From Ignavibacteriae bacterium HGW-Ignavibacteriae-1 (GTDB taxonomy: Bacteria > Bacteroidota > Ignavibacteria > Kapaibacteriales > UBA2268), in the NCBI GenBank assembly GCA_002839825.1, contig PGYU01000021.1:1-44911 (forward strand): a stretch of 44,911 nt of DNA, written 5' to 3'. Shown one piece after another: positions 1 to 7,604 of the stretch (positions within the stretch are counted from its first letter, which is position 1; each line of letters opens with the position of its first letter). The position numbers and the translations under genes were made by a program. Below the pieces are notes generated by a model. That model was not told the origin of the DNA and did not search any database. It saw only the letters and a list, made by a program, of their open reading frames with translations.

Positions 1-1
1 A

Positions 2-604
2 AAGGAAAAACCATTTATTGTTCATACCTCAAATGCAAGTATCAGGGCTTTGGGAACTGAATTTAATGTTACTGCTTATCCAAATGAAAATATTTCGGAG
101 ATGATATTGGCTGAAGGTTCAGTTGTTGTAAAACTAAATTCTGAATATACAAGCAAATCAAATATTAGCGAGGTTGTATTACAGCCTGGTCAAAAGGCAA
201 TTATTAAAAATCAGGTTGAAAAGAATAACTCTGTTTTAGTTGCTTCCTTAAGGGTTGAAAACTGTGATCCTCAAGTCGAAACTTCATGGAAAGACAAACG
301 GTGGATTATTAAAGGTACTGACCTAGACCGTTTAGCAGTATCGCTTTCCAGAAGGTATAATATAAATATTCAACTGAAGGATCCGGAATTATTAAAATAT
401 AAATTTTCCGGGATTATTGAAAATGAAACAATTATTTTTTTTATTAAACCTTTAGTATTTTTAATTTTTCTGGGAATATGTTATTGCATTATGCATTATC
501 TTATGCGCTTAAGAGCAATTGAAAGATTTATGGTTTATACTTCTCTAACCAAATATAAATTTTGGGGACGTCGCTATAAAGCTTTAACAGAAAAACTCGA
601 CTAA
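2..604 (+). pseudogene. FecR-type anti-sigma factor, 5' partial and 3' disrupted
   Basis: The reading frame is open from base 2, so the gene starts left of the window. The first residues visible (PFIVHTSNASIRALGTEFNV) are the classic FecR core. FecR proteins span the inner membrane and control ECF sigma factors, usually those driving TonB-dependent receptor genes. A second family block follows (W...RWIIKGTDLDRLAVSLSRRYNINIQL, ending FSGIIENETI near base 432). The normal continuation of the C-terminal domain is then missing. It is replaced by about 57 residues of hydrophobic, non-family sequence ending at 604. The TonB receptor gene usually found downstream is absent, and the 3' end overlaps the remnant of an unrelated gene on the other strand. 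I infer that a deletion or rearrangement broke the gene near 432. The family call is strong; the loss of function is an inference. Confidence 0.72.
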
Positions 605-700
605 AAATGGTTTTGCGTCTGCTGCTTCGTTTGAAGTGTCAGCCCATTCTTTTGAGAATTTTAAAGCTCTTTCTTTAATTTCATTCCAACTCAGTGCCAT
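584..700 (-). pseudogene. N-terminal remnant of an MmeI-type (type IIL) restriction-methylation enzyme
   Basis: Read leftward from ATG at 700, this short frame encodes 38 residues beginning MALSWNEIKERALKFSKEWA and continuing to AKPFLVEFF. It then ends in Cys and TAA at 584-586. The N-terminus of MmeI-family enzymes (fused endonuclease and N6-adenine methyltransferase, normally around 900 residues) has the same pattern, MALSWNEI...FSK.W.....AKPFL..FF, as I recall the family. Similarity stops exactly where the FecR frame of the other strand begins to lose its own homology. Only the first ~37 codons of a large gene survive, so this is a dead fragment marking a deletion junction. It lies too close to the threshold to be found by length-filtered gene callers. 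Confidence 0.7.
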
Positions 701-910
701 ATTTTTTTATCTGAAGTGCAAATTATCATTTATCTACTTATAATGATAAACAACTTTAAAACTAATGAATTTTAACCAAATAGCCAAATGAAATATTGCC
801 TCCCGAACCCAAAGCTAAATCATTTCCACGATTTTCCTCTTTTTCCTGACAATCACAAGGGCTTAAATAACGTCATTATTGTTTTTATGCGATAAAGTCA
901 GGGAATAAAA
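701..910. other. Intergenic stretch, no gene seen
   Basis: AT-rich DNA between the MmeI-type remnant and the 911 gene. I see no open frame of note and no perfect TTTG-N19-TAnnTTTG promoter. The only translation signal is CAGGGA a few bases before the ATG at 911. Confidence 0.5.
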
Positions 911-2293
911 ATGGATTCGAAAAATGCAGACCGTAAAGTTGTTGTTGAGTTAGAAAGAGTTGTCAAAAAGGCACGCGGTAAGCTCTCGCCCGAAGATGCG
1001 GCATCGGAAACGGGCTTTTCGCTCGACCAAATCAACGATGGTGTATCGCGTTTGATTGAACTTTACGAGTCTCGCGTCACCATGGACCGCGAAAGCGGCA
1101 GATTGCAATTCCTTTTCAAATATCCGCTGCACAAACGCGGCTCTAAGACTTTCAAAGAAGTCCTAATGTCGGTTCTCGATGTCATTTGGAAAGGCTTCAC
1201 TTTCGTTTACAAAGCATCAGTCGGCATTATCATGATTCTCTACACTGTGGTATTTGCAGTTATTTTGCTTGCAATTCTCTTGGCAAGCAGGGGAGACAAC
1301 GACCGCGATTCCAAATTTAATATTGGCGACATGCTTGGTGGCATTTTTCGAGGGATTTTCGATGTATTTTATCTAATGATGTGGTCGCGGGCTATAAATT
1401 ACAATACCGATGCCTACGGTTACCGATACCGCACTTATGCTCCCGAAAAAAATAAAGGGAAAAATTTTATTTTCTCGATATTTAGTTTTGTATTTGGTCC
1501 CGAGCACCCGAAATATGACCCGCTTGATGATGCCAAAGAAGCTGCAGCATTCATCCGCAAGAATAATGGCAAAATTACCGCAGGGCATATCGTTGCTTTG
1601 TCCGGTGTGACTTATGAAGATGCCGAATATCGTTTGGCAGAATATGCTTCGAGATTCAATGGCGATTTGTATATTGACAACGAAGGCTCGATTGTGGGCG
1701 ATTTTACCGGAATGATGAATAAAGTCAGCAAGGATTTGGAAGGCGGGAAAATTGTATTTTACGAAGACGAAGTTGAAGCACCATATGAAGTTACCGGAAA
1801 CACTAAAGGCAGAAATTTTGCAATTGCTGCAATGAATACATTTAATTTAATAATGTCAATTGTTGTAATTAATGTATTTAATTCTGACCAAGGATTTCAA
1901 TTTTCATACGAGGAGCAATTAGTTGTAGTTGATTCACTTAGCGAGTATTCGTGGGTTGCTTGGGTATTGGGATATTTCCCATTAGTAATTTCGTCATTAT
2001 TTTTTATTATCCCGGCTGTCCGAGTATTTATTACAAAAGCTAAAAATCAGAAACGCGAATATAATATTTTACGCAAAAAATTAATTGGGGCATTTGTCCG
2101 CAATCACGGCAAACAAGCCAAGTTAAGCGACATTCTCAGCAATGCGAATATTTCGGATAGTGCAACAATCGAAAATGCGAAAAAAGTGCTCGAAAAATTA
2201 GTAATCGAGCTGAAGGGCGAACTCAACTTTAATTCTGAAGGCGAACCGGTTTATGAATTCCCGAGATTAAACCGCGAACTTCACATCGCCTAA
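911..2293 (+). CDS. Membrane protein with three winged-helix-like repeats, unknown function
   Basis: This 460-residue protein is not one I can name. Three segments of about 60-65 residues share a pattern: residues 8-70, 205-266 and 386-451. Each has a helical stretch with basic residues, a G-K-L/I-T/S turn, a second helix starting after SG or TGF, a helix rich in L/E, and a beta-hairpin ending around D-x-E-G/S-G-x-L/I-x-x-x-F. That layout suggests wHTH-like units. Between repeats 1 and 2 lies a strong membrane segment (about 95-125). Between repeats 2 and 3 are two more (about 302-322 and 348-375). A region around FGPEHPKYDPLDDAK precedes repeat 2. Start: ATG at 911 with CAGGGA upstream. The gene converges on comM with a 4-base overlap of the 3' ends. 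Proteins with a similar FGP..PK.DPL signature occur in other bacteria as hypothetical proteins (recollection, unverified). Confidence 0.75.
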   Translation: MDSKNADRKVVVELERVVKKARGKLSPEDAASETGFSLDQINDGVSRLIELYESRVTMDRESGRLQFLFKYPLHKRGSKTFKEVLMSVLDVIWKGFTFVYKASVGIIMILYTVVFAVILLAILLASRGDNDRDSKFNIGDMLGGIFRGIFDVFYLMMWSRAINYNTDAYGYRYRTYAPEKNKGKNFIFSIFSFVFGPEHPKYDPLDDAKEAAAFIRKNNGKITAGHIVALSGVTYEDAEYRLAEYASRFNGDLYIDNEGSIVGDFTGMMNKVSKDLEGGKIVFYEDEVEAPYEVTGNTKGRNFAIAAMNTFNLIMSIVVINVFNSDQGFQFSYEEQLVVVDSLSEYSWVAWVLGYFPLVISSLFFIIPAVRVFITKAKNQKREYNILRKKLIGAFVRNHGKQAKLSDILSNANISDSATIENAKKVLEKLVIELKGELNFNSEGEPVYEFPRLNRELHIA

Positions 2294-3828
2294 CGCCAGT
2301 ATTCGCGGTCGAGACTGCGGTACTGAATTGCTTCGCTGATGTGCATTGCATGAATTGAGTCGCTATCGCTCAAATCGGCGATTGTGCGGCTTACTTTCAA
2401 AATTCGGTCGTATGCCCGTGCTGATAAGCCCAATCGAGACATTGCAATTTTGAGCAACTCTGCCGATGCCGAGTCCAAATTGCAGAATTTGCGCAGTTGC
2501 TTTGTGCCCATGTCTGCATTTTTGAATATGCCCGTGCCTTTGAATCTGTCAATTTGTATATCGCGAGCTTTAATCACTCGTGCTCGCACGTTTGCAGAGC
2601 TCTCGCCCACTCTTTCGGACGACAGCTCTTTATAATTTACGCCCGGAACTTCGACATGAATATCAATTCTGTCCAATAGCGGACCGGAAATCTTGCCCAA
2701 ATAATTTTTGATTTTCTGCGGAGTGCAAGTGCATTCTTTTGTCGGGTCGCCGAAATTACCGCATGGGCAAGGATTCATCGAGCAAATTAGCATAAAATTC
2801 GCGGGATAAACGATTGTCATTTTTGTTCGCGAAATGACAATATTTTTCTCTTCGATTGGCTGACGCAGCACTTCAAGCACATTTCGGGCAAATTCCGGCA
2901 ATTCGTCCATGAACAAAACGCCATGATGAGCCAATGAAATTTCGCCCGGACGAATCTTATTCATACCGCCTCCCACGAGAGCCGCATCGGAAATTGTATG
3001 GTGCGGCGAACGGAAGGGACGCATCGTAATCAGAGCATTTCGGTCGGCAAGCAAACCCGCAACCGAATGAATTTTCGTCGTTTCGAGCGATTCTTCAATC
3101 GAAAGCGGCGGCAAAATGGTCGTAATGCGTTTGGCGAGCATCGTTTTGCCCGAGCCCGGAGGTCCAATCATCAGCATATTATGACCACCGGCTGCCGATA
3201 CTTCGAGCGCCCTCTTAACGGCTTCTTGACCCTTGACGTCGCTCATATTGATGAATTCATCCGATTTTGCAGTACTGAATAGTTCGTCCACATTTACTTT
3301 CGTCGGCTCAATTTTGATTTCGCCATTCAGGTAGTCCACGCATTGGCGCAAATTCTTAACGGCGATGATTTCCAACCCGTCCACCAAAGCGGCTTCGGGA
3401 GCATTATCTTCGGTAATGACGAGCTTCTTGAAACCTCTTTCGCGAGCTTCAACAGCAATTGACAAAGTCCCGTGAATCGGTCTCAAAGTACCTTCGAGAG
3501 ATAATTCGCCAAGGAAAAGCATTTCGCTGAGATTATCGTATTCTAAAATTCCGGTTGAGCAAAGCACCCCGAGAGCAATCGGCAAATCGAAGGCACTGCC
3601 TTCCTTGCGGACGTCAGCCGGAGCGAGATTGACGGTAATTTTCTTATTCGGGAAAATGAAATCCGAATTTTTGATTGCGGCGGTCACTCTTTCGCGGGAT
3701 TCCTTCACCGAAGAGTCGGGAAGCCCTACCACGTTGAATGCCGGAAGCTGGTTGTCTAAATGCGTCTCAATTTCTACGACGAATCCTTTGATTCCAATCA
3801 GCGATGATGAATATAATCTCGAATACAT
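2290..3828 (-). CDS. comM: YifB/ComM family Mg-chelatase-like AAA ATPase
   Basis: A 512-residue AAA+ ATPase matching ComM/YifB, the helicase that assists branch migration when single-stranded donor DNA is integrated during natural transformation. The N-terminal ChlI-like domain covers about 1-170 (FNVVGLPDSSVKESRERV, NLAPADVRKEGSAFDLPIAL). Walker A is GPPGSGKT at 222-229 and Walker B is GVLFMDELPEF about 80 residues later. The family cysteine cluster CSMNPCPCGNFGDP...CTC and a C-terminal lid domain (RLGLSARAYDRILKVSRTIADL) follow. Length fits the usual ~500 residues. An ATG at 3981 would add 51 residues made of repeat-derived sequence, so I place the start at 3828, where family homology begins (MYSRLYSSSLIG). 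The ComEA-like gene at 42655 is another possible competence function in the window but is unlinked. Confidence 0.93.
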   Translation of the reverse strand: MYSRLYSSSLIGIKGFVVEIETHLDNQLPAFNVVGLPDSSVKESRERVTAAIKNSDFIFPNKKITVNLAPADVRKEGSAFDLPIALGVLCSTGILEYDNLSEMLFLGELSLEGTLRPIHGTLSIAVEARERGFKKLVITEDNAPEAALVDGLEIIAVKNLRQCVDYLNGEIKIEPTKVNVDELFSTAKSDEFINMSDVKGQEAVKRALEVSAAGGHNMLMIGPPGSGKTMLAKRITTILPPLSIEESLETTKIHSVAGLLADRNALITMRPFRSPHHTISDAALVGGGMNKIRPGEISLAHHGVLFMDELPEFARNVLEVLRQPIEEKNIVISRTKMTIVYPANFMLICSMNPCPCGNFGDPTKECTCTPQKIKNYLGKISGPLLDRIDIHVEVPGVNYKELSSERVGESSANVRARVIKARDIQIDRFKGTGIFKNADMGTKQLRKFCNLDSASAELLKIAMSRLGLSARAYDRILKVSRTIADLSDSDSIHAMHISEAIQYRSLDREYWR

Positions 3829-3937
3829 TTTACCCGTGCAATATTTCAAAAAATCCAAAATAGCAACATTTTCCGAAACATCATCACAAAAAGTGAAATT
3901 TAGGGCGATATTTTTTTGGATTGTAGATAGATATCGA

Positions 3938-3970
3938 AACCTTCCGAAGGTTCCGAACCTTCGGAAGGTT
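3938..3970. repeat. Nested perfect palindrome
   Basis: Two 15-base arms, AACCTTCCGAAGGTT (3938-3952) and AACCTTCGGAAGGTT (3956-3970), are exact reverse complements separated by CCG. Each arm is itself a 7-1-7 palindrome, so one long hairpin or two short ones can form. It lies about 110 bases upstream of the comM start. It could be a terminator-like or REP-like element; there is no T-tract on either side. Confidence 0.8.
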
Positions 3971-3991
3971 AAATAATGCAAAGCCCATTTT

Positions 3992-4190
3992 GAACAGGAT
4001 TATCAAGATTACAGGATTGACAGGATTAAATCAACACTAATACAATTTAACCGCAAAGATCACAAAGTAAACACAAAGAACACAAAGTTTTCAAAATACC
4101 TCAAAAGTCCTTCCCCCTCTATCAAGAGGGGGTTAGGGGGTGTGTTGTTTTTTATCCTGAAATACGTTGACAATTTTCAATTCTACTTTT
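3992..4190. repeat. Intergenic repeat cluster: AGGATTA run, module A, module B
   Basis: The interval holds short imperfect direct repeats of AGGATTA type (about 3996-4029). Next is module A at 4039-4059 (AATACAATTTAACCGCAAAG plus A), followed by CACAAAG-type repeats. Last is module B at 4101-4172, whose core is a CCCCCTC-TATCAA-GAGGGGG hairpin followed by GGTTAGGGGGTGTGTTGT and TCCTGAAATACGTTGAC. Module A recurs exactly at 15133-15153 (opposite strand). Module B recurs at 15158-15223 and 44834-44901 (opposite strand). No gene is visible in this interval. Confidence 0.75.
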
Positions 4191-4865
4191 TCAATCTCCC
4201 GGAACATAAAATTGGGTTACTAGCTCCAACCAATTCACAAAACCAATATCTAATAATTCAGAATATCTTTTATCCCATTTGCAACCTTTAAAATGAGGTA
4301 CACCCAGATGAAAAGCTTTATTCTTAGTCTTTTGTAAATCAATTCTATAATGATTTTCATGTGAAACTATATCATCAGATTTACAATGAAAGTTCCTTAA
4401 TGACCTGATAAAAGTTCCATAATCTGAATAAAACATATTAAAAAAAACTATATAAGTTGTATCCTTTATAAGAGGCTCAAAAAAATCTTTTTGCTTAATA
4501 TGAATTGTTAAATCTAATGTATCTTTGCGAAACAAGTGAACAAAATGAGGCATTTTATCAAATTTATGTTCAAATACCCCTAAGAATGGCATATGAATAC
4601 TTCCATTTTCTACAAGAAAATAGATTTCATTAGAAAAACTAAAAGAATTTCCTCTTGTGGGTGAAGGGTAATTTCCGTTATTCACTTTGACAGTCCAATC
4701 CGATAGAGCAAATATATATGATTCATCAGTCGGGTTATAAATCTTAACATTTATGATCACTTCATCATTTATGTACTGTGCTTCGATTGAACTAATCAGC
4801 TCTGTTGAAAAAATACATTGCGCATTTAGCACTAATAGTATCAAAATAATCCAAATCTTTTTCAT
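4191..4865 (-). CDS. Secreted protein of unknown function
   Basis: A 224-residue protein opening with a textbook signal peptide: Met-Lys-Lys, a hydrophobic core IWIILILLVLN, then AQC/IFS as a likely cleavage zone. A lipobox is not convincing. The mature part is rich in aromatic residues and beta-prone, with an early segment (VIINVKIYNPTDESYIFALS) that resembles the start of an Ig-like or transthyretin-like sandwich. I do not recognise the family. ATG at 4892 in the same frame would add nine residues and has GGAAA upstream, so the start is uncertain. An even earlier ATG at 4913 would lie almost on the predicted transcription start. Repeat clusters border the gene on both sides, and it has its own consensus promoter, so it is probably a single-gene accessory unit. 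Confidence 0.7.
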   Translation of the reverse strand: MKKIWIILILLVLNAQCIFSTELISSIEAQYINDEVIINVKIYNPTDESYIFALSDWTVKVNNGNYPSPTRGNSFSFSNEIYFLVENGSIHMPFLGVFEHKFDKMPHFVHLFRKDTLDLTIHIKQKDFFEPLIKDTTYIVFFNMFYSDYGTFIRSLRNFHCKSDDIVSHENHYRIDLQKTKNKAFHLGVPHFKGCKWDKRYSELLDIGFVNWLELVTQFYVPGD

Positions 4866-4922
4866 GTTTGCTTTCTTTAACAAAATTTTCATTTCTGTTT
4901 CCGTTTCCAACAATTGCTTTCA

Positions 4923-4953
4923 CAAACATATGAAAAAAACGAATAGTAGCAAA
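4923..4953 (-). promoter_or_regulatory. Consensus Bacteroidota promoter (TTTG-N19-TATGTTTG)
   Basis: Read leftward: TTTG at 4950-4953, exactly 19 bases, then TATGTTTG at 4923-4930, a perfect match to TTTG-N19-TAnnTTTG. Transcription would start near 4916 and serve the secreted protein gene. The promoter lies inside a 37-base sequence (4921-4957) repeated with one mismatch at 12396-12432. Confidence 0.82.
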
Positions 4954-4980
4954 TTTTCAGACTACATTTCCTGCTTTTCA

Positions 4981-5095
4981 GATGTGCCACACCTCGGAGG
5001 TGTGGCACATCTACGAGGTTGATATTCACCTCCCACGGTTAAAACCGTGGGCTATGTTTTTCTCCCTCTCCTTCGGAGAGGGTCGGGGTGAGGTG
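4981..5095. repeat. Array of three hairpins (REP-like)
   Basis: Three palindromes in a row: 4981-5011 (15-base arms around one base, core GTGCCACACCTC), 5032-5051 (CCCACGGTT-aa-AACCGTGGG) and 5064-5082 (CCCTCTCC-ttc-GGAGAGGG). The second and third, with the linker GCTATGTTTTT, recur in reverse orientation at 44369-44428. There the CCCACG hairpin has different inner arm bases that still pair. A short frame across the region is an artefact of the repeats. This looks like the non-coding REP/BIME-like elements mobilised by RAYT-type transposases, but no transposase gene is in the window. Confidence 0.75.
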
Positions 5096-5155
5096 GTTTT
5101 CTTTCGTCGGGGTGAGCTTCTTCAAGCTTTTTATTGTATGCACCCAAACAACAAA

Positions 5156-5190
5156 AGGCTAAACGAAATTCAATTGAATTAGTTTAGCCT
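5156..5190 (-). terminator. Terminator of rpmG
   Basis: Arms AGGCTAAAC (5156-5164) and GTTTAGCCT (5182-5190) form a 9-bp stem. The interior (ATTCAATTGAAT) is itself palindromic. On the minus strand the stem is followed by TTTTGTTGTTT. It lies about 50 bases beyond the rpmG stop. Confidence 0.7.
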
Positions 5191-5238
5191 GTTATTAGGC
5201 GTATGCGTAGTAAAAGCACTATGAGGGGCGCTGTTACT

Positions 5239-5418
5239 TTACTTTATTTCTTTGTGCAAAGTGTGTTTCTTCATGAATGGATTGTATTTCTTGAGTTCCA
5301 ATCTTGAAGGTGTGTTTTGCTTATTTTTCGTTGTAGAATAACGTGAAGTCGGCACTCCTGCCGCTTTTGCCTCGGTACATTCGACCGTGATTATTATTCT
5401 CTGCTCTTTCTTTGCCAT
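5239..5418 (-). CDS. rpmG: 50S ribosomal protein L33
   Basis: A 59-residue frame beginning [17 protein letters not shown] and ending [11 protein letters not shown]. Ribosomal protein L33 has this pattern: an N-terminal strand R.II.T.ECTE, then [19 protein letters not shown]. It is a small part of the 50S subunit near the E site. The Cys-pair zinc site of other L33 forms is absent, so this is the zinc-independent (C-minus) type. The ATG at 5418 is 39 bases from a perfect promoter, and a terminator follows, so it is a monocistronic unit. It is divergent from the RelA/SpoT gene. In many bacteria rpmG sits beside rpmB, which is not seen here. The frame is easy to miss because of its length. Confidence 0.95.
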   Translation of the reverse strand: MAKKEQRIIITVECTEAKAAGVPTSRYSTTKNKQNTPSRLELKKYNPFMKKHTLHKEIK

Positions 5419-5456
5419 TTCTATATATTCCTGAGTAATTTACTATCAAAGAACTA

Positions 5457-5487
5457 CAAATGTACGCAAGATTTTCCGAATAGCAAA
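5457..5487 (-). promoter_or_regulatory. Consensus Bacteroidota promoter of rpmG
   Basis: Read leftward: TTTG (5484-5487), exactly 19 bases, then TACATTTG (5457-5464). This fits TTTG-N19-TAnnTTTG perfectly and places the start of rpmG mRNA near 5450, giving a leader of about 30 bases. Confidence 0.82.
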
Positions 5488-5540
5488 AAAAATATTTAAC
5501 TCTTTATTTCGAGATTATAAGAAACATATTAACAGGACTT

Positions 5541-7595
5541 ATGACGCTCGATATTGAAAATCAATTAGAATCTTTTGCACAAAGTTTCATCCCAACGCTC
5601 GATTTGGTGCGTTCCAAGTCTGTTTTCGATGAAGTGAAGCAACTAAAGCTCGGCGATACGGCTCTGGCTACGGCTTTTCTCATCAACGCAGATTTGAGTG
5701 ATCCGAAGACCAAAAAGCTGGTCGCTGAGACATTCGGTCAAAAAGTTGTTGATAATATTGAACTTTTGGGACGCATTGGCAAGGTGCAATTTCTCGAAAC
5801 TACGAAGAACATCGCGGCATTGCGGAAGCATTTCATCGAATTGACTGAAGAAGTTGAAATTATTTTCATCAAACTTGCCGAGCGACTATGCAACCTGAAC
5901 TTTGCTGACAAAGAGCAGCACGAAGACATTTTGAAATTGTCCGAAGAGGCGCTATATCTGTATTCTCCGATTGCCCAACAACTCGGAATCCGAAAATTTT
6001 ATACCGAAATGGAGGATATTGCTTTCCGCAATCTGTATCCGGATGATTTCAAATATTTGGAAAAGATGATTGAAGCCAAACGCAATGTGTTCAACGCTAA
6101 ATTGAATTCGATGCGGCACGATTTGAACAAAGTTTTAGAAAAATATTCGATTAAAGCGAAATTTCAAGCGCGTGTAAAAAGACCTTACAGCATTTATCGA
6201 AAATTGAATAAGCAGAAAATTCCGCTCGATAAAATCTATGATTTGCTCGCTCTGCGAGTGATTATTGATTCGGTAGAGCATTGCTATTTGACTCTCGGGG
6301 CGGTACATAGCAATTGGATTCCAATTGACGGACGTTTCCGCGATTGGATTTCATTCCCCAAAGCAAACGGCTATCGTTCTATTCAGACGACAGTTGTGAC
6401 TCGCAACGGCGACAAATTCGAAATTCAAATCCGCACCGAAGATATGCACCAAGAAGCCGAATACGGTTCATCGGCACATTGGGCTTACAAGCAAGGCGCT
6501 CAATCAACTACAAATAGTTGGATTGTCAGATTGCGCGAATTCCTCGAAAATGAAGAATATTTCGATAATCCATATGAAGTTTTCGACAAGTTGAAATCGG
6601 AAATGAAGCGGGATTACATCAACGTACTCACACCAAAGGGCGAAATATTTTCACTACCCGAAGGCTCGACTCCTTTGGATTATTCATTTTCGGTTCATAC
6701 GGATTTGGGCTATAGAACGACAGGAGCACGCGTAAACGGGAAATTTGTTAAGCTGAACACGGAACTAAAATCCGGCGACGTAATAGATATAATTAGCTCC
6801 AAAACTTCTACTCCATCACGAGATTGGCTCAAAATTGTAAAAACAAACCGCGCCCGCTCGAAAATTTTAAGATGGTTCAAGAAAAACGAGCAGGAAGTTT
6901 TCATTTTCGAGGGGAAAGTAGCTTGGGAAAAGCTCAAGACCAAAAATGTGAAAAAGCTCAAGGGATTTGACGACGAAAATAAATTCAAGAATGGATTGAA
7001 CAAACTCGGCTATAAATCGCCCGATGAATTTTATTATGCGATTGCCAATGGCTCTGCGAAGTGCTCATTGTTCACGCTCAAAAGGATTTATCCTGATGCT
7101 TTCCGCAAGAAAGAGGATTCAGAGAGAAAATCAAGCAGTTCACACCCCAAAGATGTGATGCCGAAAATTAATGTTGAAGGTATGAGCGGAATTACAACCA
7201 TTTTGGCTAAATGCTGCAACCCGATTAAAGGCGAGCCGGTCATTGCATACATCACAAAAAGGTCTGAACTAAAGATTCATTCGGCTAATTGCCAATATCT
7301 GAAGACTCAGAATCTTGACCAAAGCAATTTCAAAAAAGCCGAATGGACTGATGGCGACTCTTATCAAGTCGTTAAATTGCGGATTTTTGGCGAATCTTAC
7401 TCGAATTTGCTTTCAATCGTTGTGGACGAAGCCGACCAATGCAAGTTGCGGATTATGGATTCCTCGCGAATTATCAATCGTGCTGCAACAACGGGCTTGT
7501 TGCTCGAAATTGAGGTGAACGACATCAATCACCTAACGAAATTTACAAATAAATTGAAAAATCATAAGGCAGTCGAAAGCGTCAAGAGCGTCTAA
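5541..7595 (+). CDS. RelA/SpoT-type (p)ppGpp synthetase with degenerate hydrolase domain
   Basis: A 684-residue RSH alarmone enzyme. Synthetase motifs are intact: RVKRPYSIYRKL (about 211-222), IYDLLALRVI (232-241), LGAVHSNWIPIDGRFRDWI (252-270) and EIQIRTEDMHQEAEYGSSAHW (294-314). It should therefore transfer pyrophosphate from ATP to GDP/GTP. A TGS domain (YINVLTPKGEIFSLP...), a Cys-rich ZFD-like segment (AKCCNPIKGEPVIAYIT...HSANC) and a C-terminal ACT/RRM domain follow, as in long ribosome-associated RSHs. The N-terminal hydrolase region has lost the HDxxED metal site; the matching stretch reads INADLSDPKT. The later LADRLHN motif reads LAERLCN. By analogy with RelA, this predicts a synthetase-only enzyme needing a separate hydrolase elsewhere. 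ATG at 5541 has CAGGA upstream. It converges with the phosphatase gene, 9 bases apart. Confidence 0.92.
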   Translation: MTLDIENQLESFAQSFIPTLDLVRSKSVFDEVKQLKLGDTALATAFLINADLSDPKTKKLVAETFGQKVVDNIELLGRIGKVQFLETTKNIAALRKHFIELTEEVEIIFIKLAERLCNLNFADKEQHEDILKLSEEALYLYSPIAQQLGIRKFYTEMEDIAFRNLYPDDFKYLEKMIEAKRNVFNAKLNSMRHDLNKVLEKYSIKAKFQARVKRPYSIYRKLNKQKIPLDKIYDLLALRVIIDSVEHCYLTLGAVHSNWIPIDGRFRDWISFPKANGYRSIQTTVVTRNGDKFEIQIRTEDMHQEAEYGSSAHWAYKQGAQSTTNSWIVRLREFLENEEYFDNPYEVFDKLKSEMKRDYINVLTPKGEIFSLPEGSTPLDYSFSVHTDLGYRTTGARVNGKFVKLNTELKSGDVIDIISSKTSTPSRDWLKIVKTNRARSKILRWFKKNEQEVFIFEGKVAWEKLKTKNVKKLKGFDDENKFKNGLNKLGYKSPDEFYYAIANGSAKCSLFTLKRIYPDAFRKKEDSERKSSSSHPKDVMPKINVEGMSGITTILAKCCNPIKGEPVIAYITKRSELKIHSANCQYLKTQNLDQSNFKKAEWTDGDSYQVVKLRIFGESYSNLLSIVVDEADQCKLRIMDSSRIINRAATTGLLLEIEVNDINHLTKFTNKLKNHKAVESVKSV

Positions 7596-7604
7596 TTGTT
7601 TCAA

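Noticed and set aside
3829-3981. 51-residue N-terminal extension of ComM
   Set aside because: Encoded by the nested palindrome and AT-rich leader; family sequence begins at ATG 3828.
4101-4172. Insertion sequence at module B
   Set aside because: No transposase frame or target duplication is visible; retained only as a dispersed repeat.
4982-5182. Open frame of 66 codons across the hairpin array
   Set aside because: Composed of palindromic repeats and overlapping the rpmG terminator; no family similarity.
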